Positions 16,956 through 25,731 of a stretch of 40,272 nt of DNA are shown in pieces. How positions within the stretch are numbered: position 1 is the first letter of the stretch; every line of letters starts with the position of its first letter. The translations under genes were made by a program, and so were the position numbers. The stretch is from assembly GCA_013141255.1 (NCBI GenBank), contig JABFRJ010000386.1, positions 1-40,272 on the forward strand. Reading direction: 5' to 3'. Source of the DNA: Hyphomicrobiaceae bacterium (GTDB taxonomy: Bacteria > Pseudomonadota > Alphaproteobacteria > Rhizobiales > Hyphomicrobiaceae). Below the pieces are notes generated by a model. It saw only the letters and a program-made list of their open reading frames with translations, did no database searches and was not told the DNA's origin.

Positions 16956-17654
16956 TTATTGCAATTTAGAAATTCGAGGCGGAGCCACAAACGATGCAGG
17001 CACTTGCGTCGGTGACTCAGGTACATCAATTCCGGCGGTCGCCGCCCCCACAGGCCCGAGCACCAATCCCAACGCCCATCGCCCTGCAGCCGGTAAAACT
17101 TTAACATACTCACTCAACATCAATCGTGCAGCACCCAGTGAAAACCACCACCCAACCGATTGCGCATGTCGCGATACGACCGGGTGACCAATGAGCTGTG
17201 TCCCCGTCGGCATAGTGCGCGCAAACTCAAGCATACTGCGCGGCATATGATAATGCGACGTCACCACCACCAATCGTTTGAAATGCCACGTCTCCGCCCA
17301 GAGTTTTGTCTCTTCAGCATTACCGATTGTATCCAGCGCCTCGTAACCAATATCGACACAGCAATCAAACAAGACCGGATTGATAGTACTTAGCCGTTTC
17401 ACGTCGTCGCGCGTGGTCGACCGATTGACCCCAGAAATGAGGATGCGTCGAACACCACCCAGCGCAAAAAGACGCATACCCTCTTGAATGCGCTTCTCCC
17501 CCCCCGTCAACACAACGATCCCATCCACGTCATTGATAGGTCCCGGACGAGCGGTCCAAATCGCATATGCGAACACGACAAAACCCACCACGAACACAAC
17601 GCTCGCCGCGCCTGTCAGAACCACCAAAGCTCGTAACCAACGTCTCAATTGCAA
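16956..17654 (-). CDS. YdcF/SanA (DUF218) family membrane-anchored protein
   Basis: A 232-aa protein with one N-terminal membrane segment (about residues 8-33) and a DUF218 domain. Family marks are 'DGIVVLTGGEKRIQEG', 'ILISGV' and 'VVVTSHYHMPRSMLEF'. DUF218 proteins have been linked to envelope maintenance (ElyC, SanA), but the chemistry here is unknown. An in-frame stop lies two codons before the first TTG, so the start is probably TTG at 17654 or a codon shortly after (TTG or GTG); the true start is uncertain. It lies between ftsX and plsC on the same strand. Confidence 0.85.
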   Translation of the reverse strand: MQLRRWLRALVVLTGAASVVFVVGFVVFAYAIWTARPGPINDVDGIVVLTGGEKRIQEGMRLFALGGVRRILISGVNRSTTRDDVKRLSTINPVLFDCCVDIGYEALDTIGNAEETKLWAETWHFKRLVVVTSHYHMPRSMLEFARTMPTGTQLIGHPVVSRHAQSVGWWFSLGAARLMLSEYVKVLPAAGRWALGLVLGPVGAATAGIDVPESPTQVPASFVAPPRISKLQ

Positions 17655-17892
17655 CCCTCAAACGCACCGGTCTGACACAAACAAACGTCGGTCCTGCAAC
17701 CAGCCCACGTCAAGCACAATCAACCTGAATCCCGAATTGCTCGACGCTCACGGGTAAGAATAGGCAGAAAATTAAGTCGTGAACCGCACGCAAGCGCTTT
17801 GGCAACACAGCGCCCACAACTTCATGGCGAGAACGCAACCCATGCAACAATCAAGCGATCCCTGCTCATCACACTCCACAACACCGTCCTGT

Positions 17893-19194
17893 TCAATGCT
17901 GACTATGCAAGATGCGATAGACACCGATCCGCGAAGTCAGCATACAGATCGCCGCAATCACCACGACCGAGAGCGCCAAAAATCCGTACCCCATGGCGTC
18001 CAGCGCGCCCGCGCCGATCATCCGCTGCAATTCCGTGAGCGTAACCGTTCCCCCGCCGAGCAACTCCATGACGAACGGCAACAGCAGGAACGTCAGCGCC
18101 GCCAAAACCGCACCAAAAACGCCAGCCTTAACGCCGAGTCGCAAGAAATGCTTTTCGAACTCCCGCGCAATGAACTTATCGGTCGCACCCACAAAATGCA
18201 GCACCTCCACGATCTCGCGATTGGCCGCCAATGCACTGCGCGTCGCCGAAATAATAATCGCCATCGTAGCAGCCGCAACAAGCGCAAGAATGGCCAATCC
18301 ACCAAGACCAAAAGACCGCACAACGGTGCGGATCTGCTGCTGCCAATGCCGATGATCGTCCAGCGTGGCACCTTTGAATTGTTGACCGAGCTGGGTCCGC
18401 AATGCCGTAAAATTAGGCGGCGCCTCCTGATCGACTTCAATGGCGATCAAACGCGGTACCGGCAATGATTTCAGCGCATCTGAATTGCCGAGCCATGGCT
18501 CGAGCAAACTTGCTGACGCTTCAAAGGACAACGGCTTCACGCCGCGCACACCCGGCTGCTTCTGCAAATATTGCGAAACTTCGCGAACCTGTCGCTCAAC
18601 GTCAACCTTCTCGCGCGCCTCCACTTGCACCGTCACTTCGCTCGAAATGTCGCGCATCCACGCCGACGCAGAGCGGTTCATCAAATACACCGCGCCAACA
18701 GTAAGGCATGCCAGAAAGCACATAATCGCAATCACCAGTGTCAGCGATTTCCCCGTCACCGATCCAGCCGGAACAATCGGCGCATGGTTCCGCTCTTTGC
18801 CAATCACCGTCGCGCGATGCTGTGCACTCAACTCAGGTGGTCGCTGATCTCGATGATCAAGCGACGGCATCGGTGGCAGCTGCGATTGCCGTGGTATTTG
18901 TGTCCGTTGTTGCGGCGGCTCGGTCACATAGGGCTCAAGCGCAGCATCAAGTGCCGCAGCATAAGGGTCGGCTGACGCTTGGCAACGCGGACGCAGCGGT
19001 GATGGTTGAAACTCAAAGGTCGGCGGCGTTTGTGTGCGTGGGTCCTGCGTATAAGAGTCACTCGGCCAAGCCTCACCCGTTCGTGGATCAAAGTCGGGAT
19101 AAGAGTCGTGCTGCGGCACGCGTTGCGTAAACCGCCCACGGTTACCTCCACCTCCGCGCCCCCCTCCGCCTCCAAAGTCAGACGAGCCTGACAT
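17893..19194 (-). CDS. ftsX: cell division protein FtsX with long N-terminal extension
   Basis: 433 aa, against roughly 300 for usual FtsX. The permease part starts with the first membrane segment at residues 151-172 ('LTLVIAIMCFLACLTVGAVYL'), then an extracytoplasmic domain ('VTVQVEAREKVDVERQVREV'), then three C-terminal membrane segments. FtsX with FtsE controls peptidoglycan hydrolases at the septum. The first 148 residues are Gly-rich at the tip (GGGGGRGGGG) and then Pro/Gln/Asp-rich, with no recognised domain, and should be cytoplasmic. The ATG at 19194 overlaps the end of ftsE by 17 bp, so the long form is what the reading frame and coupling support; a shorter internal start cannot be excluded. 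Confidence 0.9.
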   Translation of the reverse strand: MSGSSDFGGGGGRGGGGNRGRFTQRVPQHDSYPDFDPRTGEAWPSDSYTQDPRTQTPPTFEFQPSPLRPRCQASADPYAAALDAALEPYVTEPPQQRTQIPRQSQLPPMPSLDHRDQRPPELSAQHRATVIGKERNHAPIVPAGSVTGKSLTLVIAIMCFLACLTVGAVYLMNRSASAWMRDISSEVTVQVEAREKVDVERQVREVSQYLQKQPGVRGVKPLSFEASASLLEPWLGNSDALKSLPVPRLIAIEVDQEAPPNFTALRTQLGQQFKGATLDDHRHWQQQIRTVVRSFGLGGLAILALVAAATMAIIISATRSALAANREIVEVLHFVGATDKFIAREFEKHFLRLGVKAGVFGAVLAALTFLLLPFVMELLGGGTVTLTELQRMIGAGALDAMGYGFLALSVVVIAAICMLTSRIGVYRILHSQH

Positions 19195-19834
19195 GACCCT
19201 GCTCCAATTCGATCCGCGGCGCTTTAAACTGCCGCATCAATTGATGATCATGTGTCGCAATCACAACAGATGTCCCAAGCCGATTAAGCTCAATAAATAA
19301 ACGCAACAAGCGCCGCGCCATCTGCGGGTCGACGTTGCCCGTCGGCTCGTCCGCGAGCAGCAGTTCTGGCTTCGCAATCACGGCCCGCGCAATCGCCGCC
19401 CGCTGCTTCTCCCCGCCCGATAACACTGACGGAAATGCATGCATGCGATCACCAAGCCCAACCCACTCCAACAAGTCCGTCACGTCTTCTTTGTAGTGGT
19501 CAACGTGCTTGCCCAAAACATTAAGCGGCAATGCCACATTTTCCCAAGTCGTCAGATGGTCAAGTAAACGAAAATCTTGAAACACAATGCCAATGCGACG
19601 CCTGAGAAGTGCCCGCTTCGCCGGATGAATGCGCGACACATCCTGATCGAACATGCGGATTGCGCCACGCGTCGGATGGATCGACATAAACAGTAAGCGC
19701 AGCAACGACGACTTCCCCGCCCCCGATGGGCCGGTAAGAAAGTGGAATGAGCCCGGCTTTAAATGCACGTTCACATCGTGCAGCACTTCGCCGCTCGCGT
19801 CGTATTTCAAACCAATGTTCTGCAGTTGAATCAC
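19178..19834 (-). CDS. ftsE: cell division ATP-binding protein FtsE
   Basis: A 218-aa ABC ATPase of the usual FtsE length. Motifs in order: Walker A GPSGAGKS (35-42), Q-loop Q86 in 'VFQDFRLL', signature LSGGEKQR (138-145), Walker B with 'LLLADEPTGN' (158-167). It energises FtsX at the division site. It overlaps ftsX by 17 bp, so the two are translationally coupled. It is the first gene of the minus-strand run ftsE-ftsX-ydcF-plsC and is divergent from hpt across 308 bp. Confidence 0.96.
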   Translation of the reverse strand: MIQLQNIGLKYDASGEVLHDVNVHLKPGSFHFLTGPSGAGKSSLLRLLFMSIHPTRGAIRMFDQDVSRIHPAKRALLRRRIGIVFQDFRLLDHLTTWENVALPLNVLGKHVDHYKEDVTDLLEWVGLGDRMHAFPSVLSGGEKQRAAIARAVIAKPELLLADEPTGNVDPQMARRLLRLFIELNRLGTSVVIATHDHQLMRQFKAPRIELEQGHVRLV

Positions 19835-20142
19835 GGTACAGACTGGTCTCGCTTAAAAACTTTGATCGGTCGGACAACAACAAAGAGCCAAAACAGTGAA
19901 TACCGCCACCGAGCTGCAGGGCGACCAACAGCCTCGAATCGCTCACAAACCCCTTTGTGCGCCCGTCTCCGTCCCCAATCAATTGACCAATCATTCGGCC
20001 CTATTTGTGGCGCCGCAACCTCTGATTATTCCGGGGCATTTCACCTCCTGCCCCATTGGGTTATGAAATCAAGCCAGCTAGACTGAGCAAAATCGCGATT
20101 AAAACCGCGAATAAATGACGAAAAAGCCGAGGAACATCAGAA
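19835..20142. promoter_or_regulatory. divergent intergenic region (ftsE / hpt)
   Basis: 308 bp between the starts of ftsE (-) and hpt (+). Both promoters should lie here. I see only weak short inverted repeats (for example CGCG-attaaaac-CGCG near 20093) and no box I would mark. A GAGGA ribosome site precedes hpt. The 107-aa plus-strand ORF across this region has no family look. Confidence 0.5.
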
Positions 20143-20691
20143 ATGCCAAGCGAGATCAACGGCGAAACACGCATCGAACCGGTTTATTCGGCCGCCGAGA
20201 TCGCCACCCGTATCGACGTCCTCGCCAAAGACATCGCCTCAAAAAAACTCGACGGCCTCCTCGTGGTCGCGATTCTCAAAGGTAGCTTCGTTTTCGCCGC
20301 CGATTTGATCCGCGCCCTTTACAACAACGGCCTCTCGCCCGAGGTCGATTTTATGACCCTCTCCAGCTACAAAAAAGGCCTGTCCTCAACCGGTACCGTC
20401 TCCATTGCCCGCGACCTTGAAACCGACGTCACCGGTCGCAACGTCTTGATCGTCGATGATATTTTAGAGTCCGGTCGCACGCTCGCCTTTGCCAAGGACC
20501 TGTTGACAGCCCGTGGCGCCCTCTCAGTCTCAACGTGCGTCCTGCTCGACAAACCCGTGCCGCGCGCAGCCAGCATCAAAGCAGACTTCAAGGCCTTTGA
20601 TTGCCCCACCGCGTTCGTTGTCGGCTACGGCATGGACGCCGCCCACCGCTTCCGCGAACTGCCCTATGTTGGTCGTCTTGTCGATCATTGA
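20143..20691 (+). CDS. hpt: hypoxanthine phosphoribosyltransferase
   Basis: A 182-aa cytoplasmic purine salvage enzyme of normal length. It has the PRPP-binding signature 'VLIVDDILESGRT' (101-113), the early loop 'VAILKGSFVFAADLIRAL' and the base-binding end with 'FVVGYGMDAAHRFRELPYVG'. It makes IMP (and often GMP) from the free base. ATG at 20143 with a GAGGA site. The downstream receiver gene starts 50 bp after its stop in the same direction, so they may be cotranscribed. Confidence 0.94.
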   Translation: MPSEINGETRIEPVYSAAEIATRIDVLAKDIASKKLDGLLVVAILKGSFVFAADLIRALYNNGLSPEVDFMTLSSYKKGLSSTGTVSIARDLETDVTGRNVLIVDDILESGRTLAFAKDLLTARGALSVSTCVLLDKPVPRAASIKADFKAFDCPTAFVVGYGMDAAHRFRELPYVGRLVDH

Positions 20692-20741
20692 TCAGGCCAA
20701 CCATTTCGTTTGATTCGACGCTTACAAGGGGGACGACACAT

Positions 20742-21107
20742 ATGGCCCGCATTCTTCTCGCCGACGATGACGCAGCCGTCCGCGATGTCGTCCGCCGCGC
20801 GCTTCAGTCCGAGGGCCATGAAATCGCCATCGCCCAAGATGGTCAGGAAGCGCTCGATTTACTCCTCGCCACCCCCAGCGCCTTCGATCTCATCGTCAGT
20901 GATGTCCATATGCCAGGGATCGATGGCCTGACGCTCGGCGCCAAAGCCATTGCCGCCGCGCCCAAAATCAAAATCGTCCTAATGACAGCCTACGCCGATG
21001 GCGCTGATAAGGCTTCAAGCCTGAAGCCCAATCTCAAAACCGTCCTCACCAAACCCCTAACCCTCGACCAAATCCGCACAGCCATAAAGGCCGCCTTGGC
21101 GGGGTGA
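20742..21107 (+). CDS. single-domain response regulator, CpdR-like
   Basis: 121 aa from the ATG at 20742, which has an AAGGGGG site; the ORF-track start at 20601 lies inside hpt. It is a lone receiver domain: acidic pocket 'LADDD' (6-10), phosphoacceptor D54 ('IVSDVHMPGIDG'), conserved T82 and K104 ('LTKPL'). No output domain follows. Size and pattern are like CpdR, the alphaproteobacterial cell-cycle adaptor that controls ClpXP-dependent proteolysis, but other stand-alone receivers look similar, so the CpdR name is tentative. Its kinase is not in the window. Confidence 0.87.
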   Translation: MARILLADDDAAVRDVVRRALQSEGHEIAIAQDGQEALDLLLATPSAFDLIVSDVHMPGIDGLTLGAKAIAAAPKIKIVLMTAYADGADKASSLKPNLKTVLTKPLTLDQIRTAIKAALAG

Positions 21108-21129
21108 TTTTCACGACCGCGACGACCTG

Positions 21130-22500
21130 TCACGCTGGCCGCGGCTCCGCGTGTCCAATCGCCCGCTCGATGTCCGGCATCTCGCGGCGCACCGCCTGCT
21201 CAATGTTATCGACGTGATAGTGCATCACCACAATCGATAGCCCTGGATCAACATGACAATGGTAGTTGACCACAATCCCCTGCTCCGTCAGTCGCGCCCG
21301 CACGTCATGAATATCATCAACCGCACCTGTCACTTTCGCATGCGCCGACAACGCCGTAGCAATCGCTTGCACGCGTGCCTCCGGAATATCAACGCCCGTT
21401 AGGCCCTGCACGTCCAATGGCTCGATGTGCGTCTCGACCTCAACATCGGTGCCAAGCTCATCCATAATGGCGACTTCCAATGCATCCGCAATCGCATGTC
21501 CATCTTTAAGGGGCATCCGCCCATCCAACTCGAGATCGAGACTAACCGAAAGCTTCTCCCCCACCCGCTGCACCATCACATGATGCACGTGCCGACGCTT
21601 AGCCGACGCCACATGCAACACCCGCTCTAGAATAGTCTCGTCGCTGAGCACCACCGGATGCGTCGCCACCGTAACCGCACTATCGCCAAGCGTACCCGTC
21701 ACCACGTCAGCAACCCGCGCCTTGATCTGCGCCACACGATTGAGCGGCAGCGTCCGTGCCACCCCAACTTCCACCTCAGCCAAGTACGACGCCCCGTTTG
21801 GTCGAAGCCGCACTGCTTCCACCTTCGCCACCCCTGGCACATTCTCAACGGCGGCCCTCACGCGATCCGCTAACCCCGCCGGCACCGCATCCATCAGCGT
21901 ATCAATCGTCCGCCGCCCCAATCGATACCCAGCCACACCGATAAACAGCGCCACTCCGATCGCGGCCAACGCATCAGCTTGAGGGTAGCCAAACTGCGTC
22001 AAAACCAACCCAACCAACACCAACGCCGAACTCACCAAGTCCGACGAAAAATGCAGTGCATCCGCAGCCAACGCCTCGCTTTTGGTCTCCTCCGCAATTT
22101 TCGTCAGCGACCGGGACCGCACAATATCCACGATGATCGAACCAATCAGCACAGCATATGCAATCATCGACGGCTCAACCTTGTGATCTCCACCACTGAT
22201 CCGCCCAAATGCTGTCACCGCCACATAGACCGCCACCCCAAACAGCAAACCGGTCTCAATCAGCGCCGCTACCGCTTCGATTTTGCCATGGCCGTAGTGA
22301 TGCGTATCATCCGCCGGTCTGCCGCTGATCCGAATTGCAAAGTACGTCATCACGGTCGCACCGACATCAAGCAGCGCGTGCAAGGCGTCTGAAAATAGCC
22401 CAAGACTGCCCGTCAGAAACGCCGCCACAAACTTCGCAACCGCCAAACCCGCGCTGGCAAACACCGAGCTCAAGGCCGCTTTTTCTTTGATATCGCTCAT
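21130..22500 (-). CDS. cation diffusion facilitator family transporter with extended C-terminal region
   Basis: 456 aa from the ATG at 22500 (12 residues shorter than the ORF track). The transmembrane part carries the metal-site residues: 'FSDALHALLDVGA' in the second helix, 'HHYGHGKIEAVAAL' after it, and 'ALAADALHFSSDL' in the fifth helix, which match the Asp/His sites of FieF. It should export divalent metals (Zn, Fe, Mn or Co) using the proton gradient. It is about 150 residues longer than FieF: the cytosolic part reads like three successive ferredoxin-like dimerisation modules, the last with a His-rich 'VNYHCHVDPG' / 'MHYHVD' pair. A LexA-like box lies 117 bp upstream of the start. Confidence 0.9.
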   Translation of the reverse strand: MSDIKEKAALSSVFASAGLAVAKFVAAFLTGSLGLFSDALHALLDVGATVMTYFAIRISGRPADDTHHYGHGKIEAVAALIETGLLFGVAVYVAVTAFGRISGGDHKVEPSMIAYAVLIGSIIVDIVRSRSLTKIAEETKSEALAADALHFSSDLVSSALVLVGLVLTQFGYPQADALAAIGVALFIGVAGYRLGRRTIDTLMDAVPAGLADRVRAAVENVPGVAKVEAVRLRPNGASYLAEVEVGVARTLPLNRVAQIKARVADVVTGTLGDSAVTVATHPVVLSDETILERVLHVASAKRRHVHHVMVQRVGEKLSVSLDLELDGRMPLKDGHAIADALEVAIMDELGTDVEVETHIEPLDVQGLTGVDIPEARVQAIATALSAHAKVTGAVDDIHDVRARLTEQGIVVNYHCHVDPGLSIVVMHYHVDNIEQAVRREMPDIERAIGHAEPRPA

Positions 22501-22846
22501 GCACCCAGCCCTATCCCGCAAGCGTGACCGAAACAATCACATGAGGTCCATCAACGCGTCGCCTGCCAGATTCGTGGCCCAACCAACAACAAGTCGTTCA
22601 GTGCATCGTCAAATCAGAACATAAAAAGAACATGCTTGCCGATTCCCCCTCGCCAATCCACCCCATTCGTGTATAAACCGCCTCGCTGACGCCTTAACGC
22701 GTCACACCTGACCCGGCTGGACGACATCCCGGCCGTGGCCTTGAGGTAATTCCCCAAATCCCGCAAGCAGTGTTTTCTAAAACACAGACGCACGCGAGAC
22801 CTTTGGTGGGATGAGCCAAATCCATCTCATTTGAAAGGAGATCCCG
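22501..22846. promoter_or_regulatory. divergent intergenic region (cation transporter / rpsO) with rpsO leader
   Basis: 346 bp. It holds a LexA-like box at 22617-22631 (listed separately), a TTGACG hexamer just beyond it on the minus strand that could be a -35 for the transporter gene, and about 150 bp of probable rpsO 5' leader ending in a strong GAAAGGAGAT ribosome site at about 22833. S15 leaders often fold to give autoregulation; I can see GC-rich inverted segments near 22720-22740 but not a definite known structure. Confidence 0.5.
22617..22631. promoter_or_regulatory. LexA-like box (GAAC-N7-GAAC)
   Basis: GAACATAAAAAGAAC, an exact GAAC-N7-GAAC match with an A-rich spacer. Over the 17 bp GAACATAAANNGAACAT it is identical to the box before the short nrdJ gene except at two spacer positions. 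On the minus strand it lies 4 bp from a TTGACG hexamer leading to the cation transporter gene, but no good -10 follows. Which gene, if any, it controls is unclear. Confidence 0.45.
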
Positions 22847-23116
22847 ATGTCGCTGTCAGTTGAACGTAAAGCCGAAATAGTCAAATCGTTTTCGAACAAG
22901 GCCAATGATACCGGCTCCCCCGAAGTGCAGATCGCGCTTCTGACCGAGCGTATCAACAGCTTGACCGATCACTTCAAGATGCACAAAAAAGACAACCATT
23001 CTCGTCGTGGCCTCCTGAAAATGGTAAGCCAGCGCCGTAGTCTTCTGGACCATCTCAAGAAGTCAGACGCACCTCGCTACCAGAAGATCATTGATCGCCT
23101 CGAGCTGCGCCGCTAA
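22847..23116 (+). CDS. rpsO: 30S ribosomal protein S15
   Basis: 89 aa, full length. The S15 signature is clear ('[34 protein letters not shown]' region, residues 24-57, and the '[13 protein letters not shown]' end). It binds 16S rRNA in the central domain during 30S assembly. ATG at 22847 with an AAAGGAGAT site. It precedes pnp, the standard bacterial order, but a terminator lies between them. truB, the usual upstream neighbour, is absent; a cation transporter gene is there instead. Confidence 0.98.
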   Translation: MSLSVERKAEIVKSFSNKANDTGSPEVQIALLTERINSLTDHFKMHKKDNHSRRGLLKMVSQRRSLLDHLKKSDAPRYQKIIDRLELRR

Positions 23117-23153
23117 TACAAGCTTTAGCCGGGACAAGTTCGCGGTTCTGAAT

Positions 23154-23193
23154 CAAAAGGGGCCGACCTTCCAAAGAAGGAGCGGCCCTTTTG
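23154..23193 (+). terminator. intrinsic terminator after rpsO
   Basis: CAAAAGGGGCCG ... CGGCCCTTTTG with a nested CTTC/GAAG inner stem and one bulged G. The right arm supplies the U-run. It lies 38 bp after the rpsO stop. It may be leaky, as rpsO-pnp readthrough is common. Confidence 0.82.
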
Positions 23194-23417
23194 ACTTTGA
23201 CACACAATTTTTGGCCCGCACCCGCGAGCCGAACATAAGGGCCGCTCCAACAGCCGGCCCGCTCTTGCAAACTCATTTTTGCAACCGAGCACATTGCCTC
23301 TCGCCCGCGCGTTTCATTCAAACGCAACGCCGGACACAAACTGGCAAGCTGTTTCGCCAAACTGAAATCGCCTTATGACCGCTATGACCGTTGATGACCG
23401 AAAAGAGAGAAAACCGA
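23194..23417 (+). promoter_or_regulatory. pnp upstream/leader region
   Basis: About 220 bp between the rpsO terminator and the pnp start, presumably holding a pnp promoter and leader. A small hairpin TTGCAAA-CTCATT-TTTGCAA is at 23265-23284. In other bacteria the pnp leader forms an RNase III-cleaved hairpin used in autoregulation; I cannot show the same fold here. Confidence 0.4.
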
Positions 23418-25655
23418 ATGTTTAATATCCACCGCGTAGAGCTCGACTGGGCCGGACGCAAACTGAAACTCGAAACTGGCCACATGGCCCGCCAAGCCGA
23501 TGCCGCCGTCCTCGCCCAGTATGGCGAAACCAGCGTTCTCGCGACCGTCGTCGGCGCCAAAAGCGCCAAGCCTGGCATCGACTTCTTCCCCCTCACCGTG
23601 AATTACCAGGAAAAGACCTACGCAGCCGGCAAGATCCCTGGTGGATACTTCAAACGCGAAGGCCGTCCGACCGAAAAAGAAACCCTGACCTCGCGCCTGA
23701 TCGATCGTCCGATCCGCCCGCTGTTCATGGATGGCTTCAAACACGAAGTCCAAGTCGTCGTCACCGTCCTCAGCCATGATCTCGAAAACGATCCAGACAT
23801 CCTTGGCATGGTCGCAGCTTCAGCAGCCCTTACACTCTCGGGCCTCCCATTCTTGGGCCCAATCGCTGGTGCCCGCGTCGGCCTGATCAACGGCGAATAC
23901 ATTCTGAACCCGATGATCGACGAAATGCCGAAGTCAGATCTCGATCTCGTCATCGCTGGCACGACTGACGCCGTCATGATGGTCGAGTCAGAAGCCAAGG
24001 AATTGTCTGAAAAGCAGATGCTCGACGCCGTTGTCTTCGGTCAGAAGGGCTTCCAACCGGTTATCGACGCGATCATTCGCTTGGCTGAAAAAGCCGCCAA
24101 GGAACCATGGAACTTTACACCTCCAGACCTCTCGGCAGAAAAAGCTGCGATGGGTGCGCTGATTGCAGAAGATCTCCGCAAAGCCTTCGCTCAGCCTCAG
24201 AAGCAAGAGCGTTACGCCCTCATCGACGCTGCCAAGAAAAAGGCTATGGCCTCCATGGCGCCAGAGGGCACTGAACCCGCTAAAGTCGTCAAACTCGGCA
24301 GCGTCTTCAAACAACTCGAGCAAGATGTTGTCCGCGGCGATATTATCCGCACCTCACGCCGGATCGACGGTCGCGACCTCAAAACAGTCCGCCCGATCCA
24401 ATCAGAAGTGCACGTCCTCCCGCGCACCCACGGCTCTGCCCTCTTCACGCGCGGTGAAACGCAGGCTCTCGTGGTCGCAACGCTCGGCACCGGCGATGAT
24501 GAACAATACATCGACAGCCTCGAAGGCACGAAGAAAGAGCGCTTCCTGCTGCACTACAACTTCCCTCCCTACTCCGTCGGTGAAACCGGCCGCATGGGCT
24601 CACCCGGTCGCCGCGAAATCGGCCACGGCAAGCTCGCCTACCGTGCGCTCCGGCCGCTTCTGCCAACCGCAGAAGAATTCCCTTACGTGCTCCGCGTAGT
24701 CTCGGAAATCACCGAGTCAAACGGCTCCTCATCGATGGCCACCGTTTGCGGTGCCTCGCTTGCATTGATGGATGCCGGCGTCCCCTTGAAGCGCCCTGTT
24801 GCAGGTATCGCGATGGGCCTCATCAAGGAAGGCAACGACTTCGCGGTGCTCTCCGACATCCTCGGTGACGAAGATCACTTAGGCGACATGGACTTCAAGG
24901 TGGCTGGTACTGAGAAAGGCGTCACATCTCTGCAGATGGACATCAAGATCACCGGCATCACCGAAGAGATCATGCGCATCGCGCTCGATCAGGCACACCA
25001 TGGCCGCCAACACATCCTCGGCGAAATGGCGAAAGCAATGACCGGCGCCCGCCAAGAACTTGGCGAGCACGCACCACGCATCGAAACGATCAAAATCCCG
25101 GTTGACAAGATCCGTGAAGTCATCGGCTCCGGCGGCTCGGTCATCCGAGAAATCGTCGCAGAGTCAGGCGCAAAGATCGACATCGAAGACGACGGCACCA
25201 TCAAGATCGCGTCCGCCAACAAGGAAGCGATCGACAAAGCCATGGCCCGCATTAAGGGCATCACGCAGGAAGCTGAAGTAGGCCAGATCTACAAAGGCAA
25301 GGTCGTGAAAATCATGGAATTCGGCGCCTTCGTGAATTTCTTCGGTGCCAAGGATGGCCTTGTTCATATCTCGCAGCTGACCTCGACGATGCGTCCAAAC
25401 CATCCAAGCGAAGTCGTCAAAGAAGGCCAGGAAGTTTACGTCAAACTTCTGGGCTTCGATGATCGCGGGAAAACCCGTCTGTCGATGAAAATCATCGATC
25501 AAAACACTGGCGTCGAACTCCCGCGCGCCGAAGGCGAGCCCGACCCAATGGAAGGCAACTCATCCGAGCGTCCTCCCCGTCGTGAAGGCGGTGGCGGTCG
25601 CGGAGGTCGCGGCGGCGGTGGTGGTGGTGGCGAACGTCGCCCCCGTCGCGACTGA
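23418..25655 (+). CDS. pnp: polyribonucleotide nucleotidyltransferase (PNPase)
   Basis: 745 aa from the ATG at 23418 ('[11 protein letters not shown]'), which has a GAGAGA site; nine extra residues in the ORF track are dropped. It is a phosphorolytic 3'-5' exoribonuclease and degradosome component. Domain order: RNase PH-like 1 (about 10-145), helical linker, RNase PH-like 2 (about 315-460, with '[18 protein letters not shown]' and '[15 protein letters not shown]'), KH (about 553-610, '[15 protein letters not shown]'), S1 (about 620-690, '[18 protein letters not shown]'). The C-terminus ends in an unusual Gly/Arg tail ([21 protein letters not shown]), which may add RNA or RNase E contacts. 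Confidence 0.98.
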   Translation: MFNIHRVELDWAGRKLKLETGHMARQADAAVLAQYGETSVLATVVGAKSAKPGIDFFPLTVNYQEKTYAAGKIPGGYFKREGRPTEKETLTSRLIDRPIRPLFMDGFKHEVQVVVTVLSHDLENDPDILGMVAASAALTLSGLPFLGPIAGARVGLINGEYILNPMIDEMPKSDLDLVIAGTTDAVMMVESEAKELSEKQMLDAVVFGQKGFQPVIDAIIRLAEKAAKEPWNFTPPDLSAEKAAMGALIAEDLRKAFAQPQKQERYALIDAAKKKAMASMAPEGTEPAKVVKLGSVFKQLEQDVVRGDIIRTSRRIDGRDLKTVRPIQSEVHVLPRTHGSALFTRGETQALVVATLGTGDDEQYIDSLEGTKKERFLLHYNFPPYSVGETGRMGSPGRREIGHGKLAYRALRPLLPTAEEFPYVLRVVSEITESNGSSSMATVCGASLALMDAGVPLKRPVAGIAMGLIKEGNDFAVLSDILGDEDHLGDMDFKVAGTEKGVTSLQMDIKITGITEEIMRIALDQAHHGRQHILGEMAKAMTGARQELGEHAPRIETIKIPVDKIREVIGSGGSVIREIVAESGAKIDIEDDGTIKIASANKEAIDKAMARIKGITQEAEVGQIYKGKVVKIMEFGAFVNFFGAKDGLVHISQLTSTMRPNHPSEVVKEGQEVYVKLLGFDDRGKTRLSMKIIDQNTGVELPRAEGEPDPMEGNSSERPPRREGGGGRGGRGGGGGGGERRPRRD

Positions 25656-25677
25656 TCGAGACCAATAGCCAAATAAC

Positions 25678-25707
25678 AAACGCCGACGATCATCTCGTCG
25701 GCGTTTT
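25678..25707 (+). terminator. intrinsic terminator after pnp
   Basis: CGCCGACGA, loop TCATC, TCGTCGGCG followed by TTTT. A perfect 9-bp stem extended by A-T pairs, 22 bp after the pnp stop. An A-rich left side could give weak termination for the convergent gene at 25732 too. Confidence 0.92.
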
Positions 25708-25731
25708 GCATTTTAAACCTAGAGAATGCGC

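Noticed and set aside
17779-18468. 229-aa plus-strand ORF
   Set aside because: Mostly antisense to ftsX; composition is that of a shadow frame.
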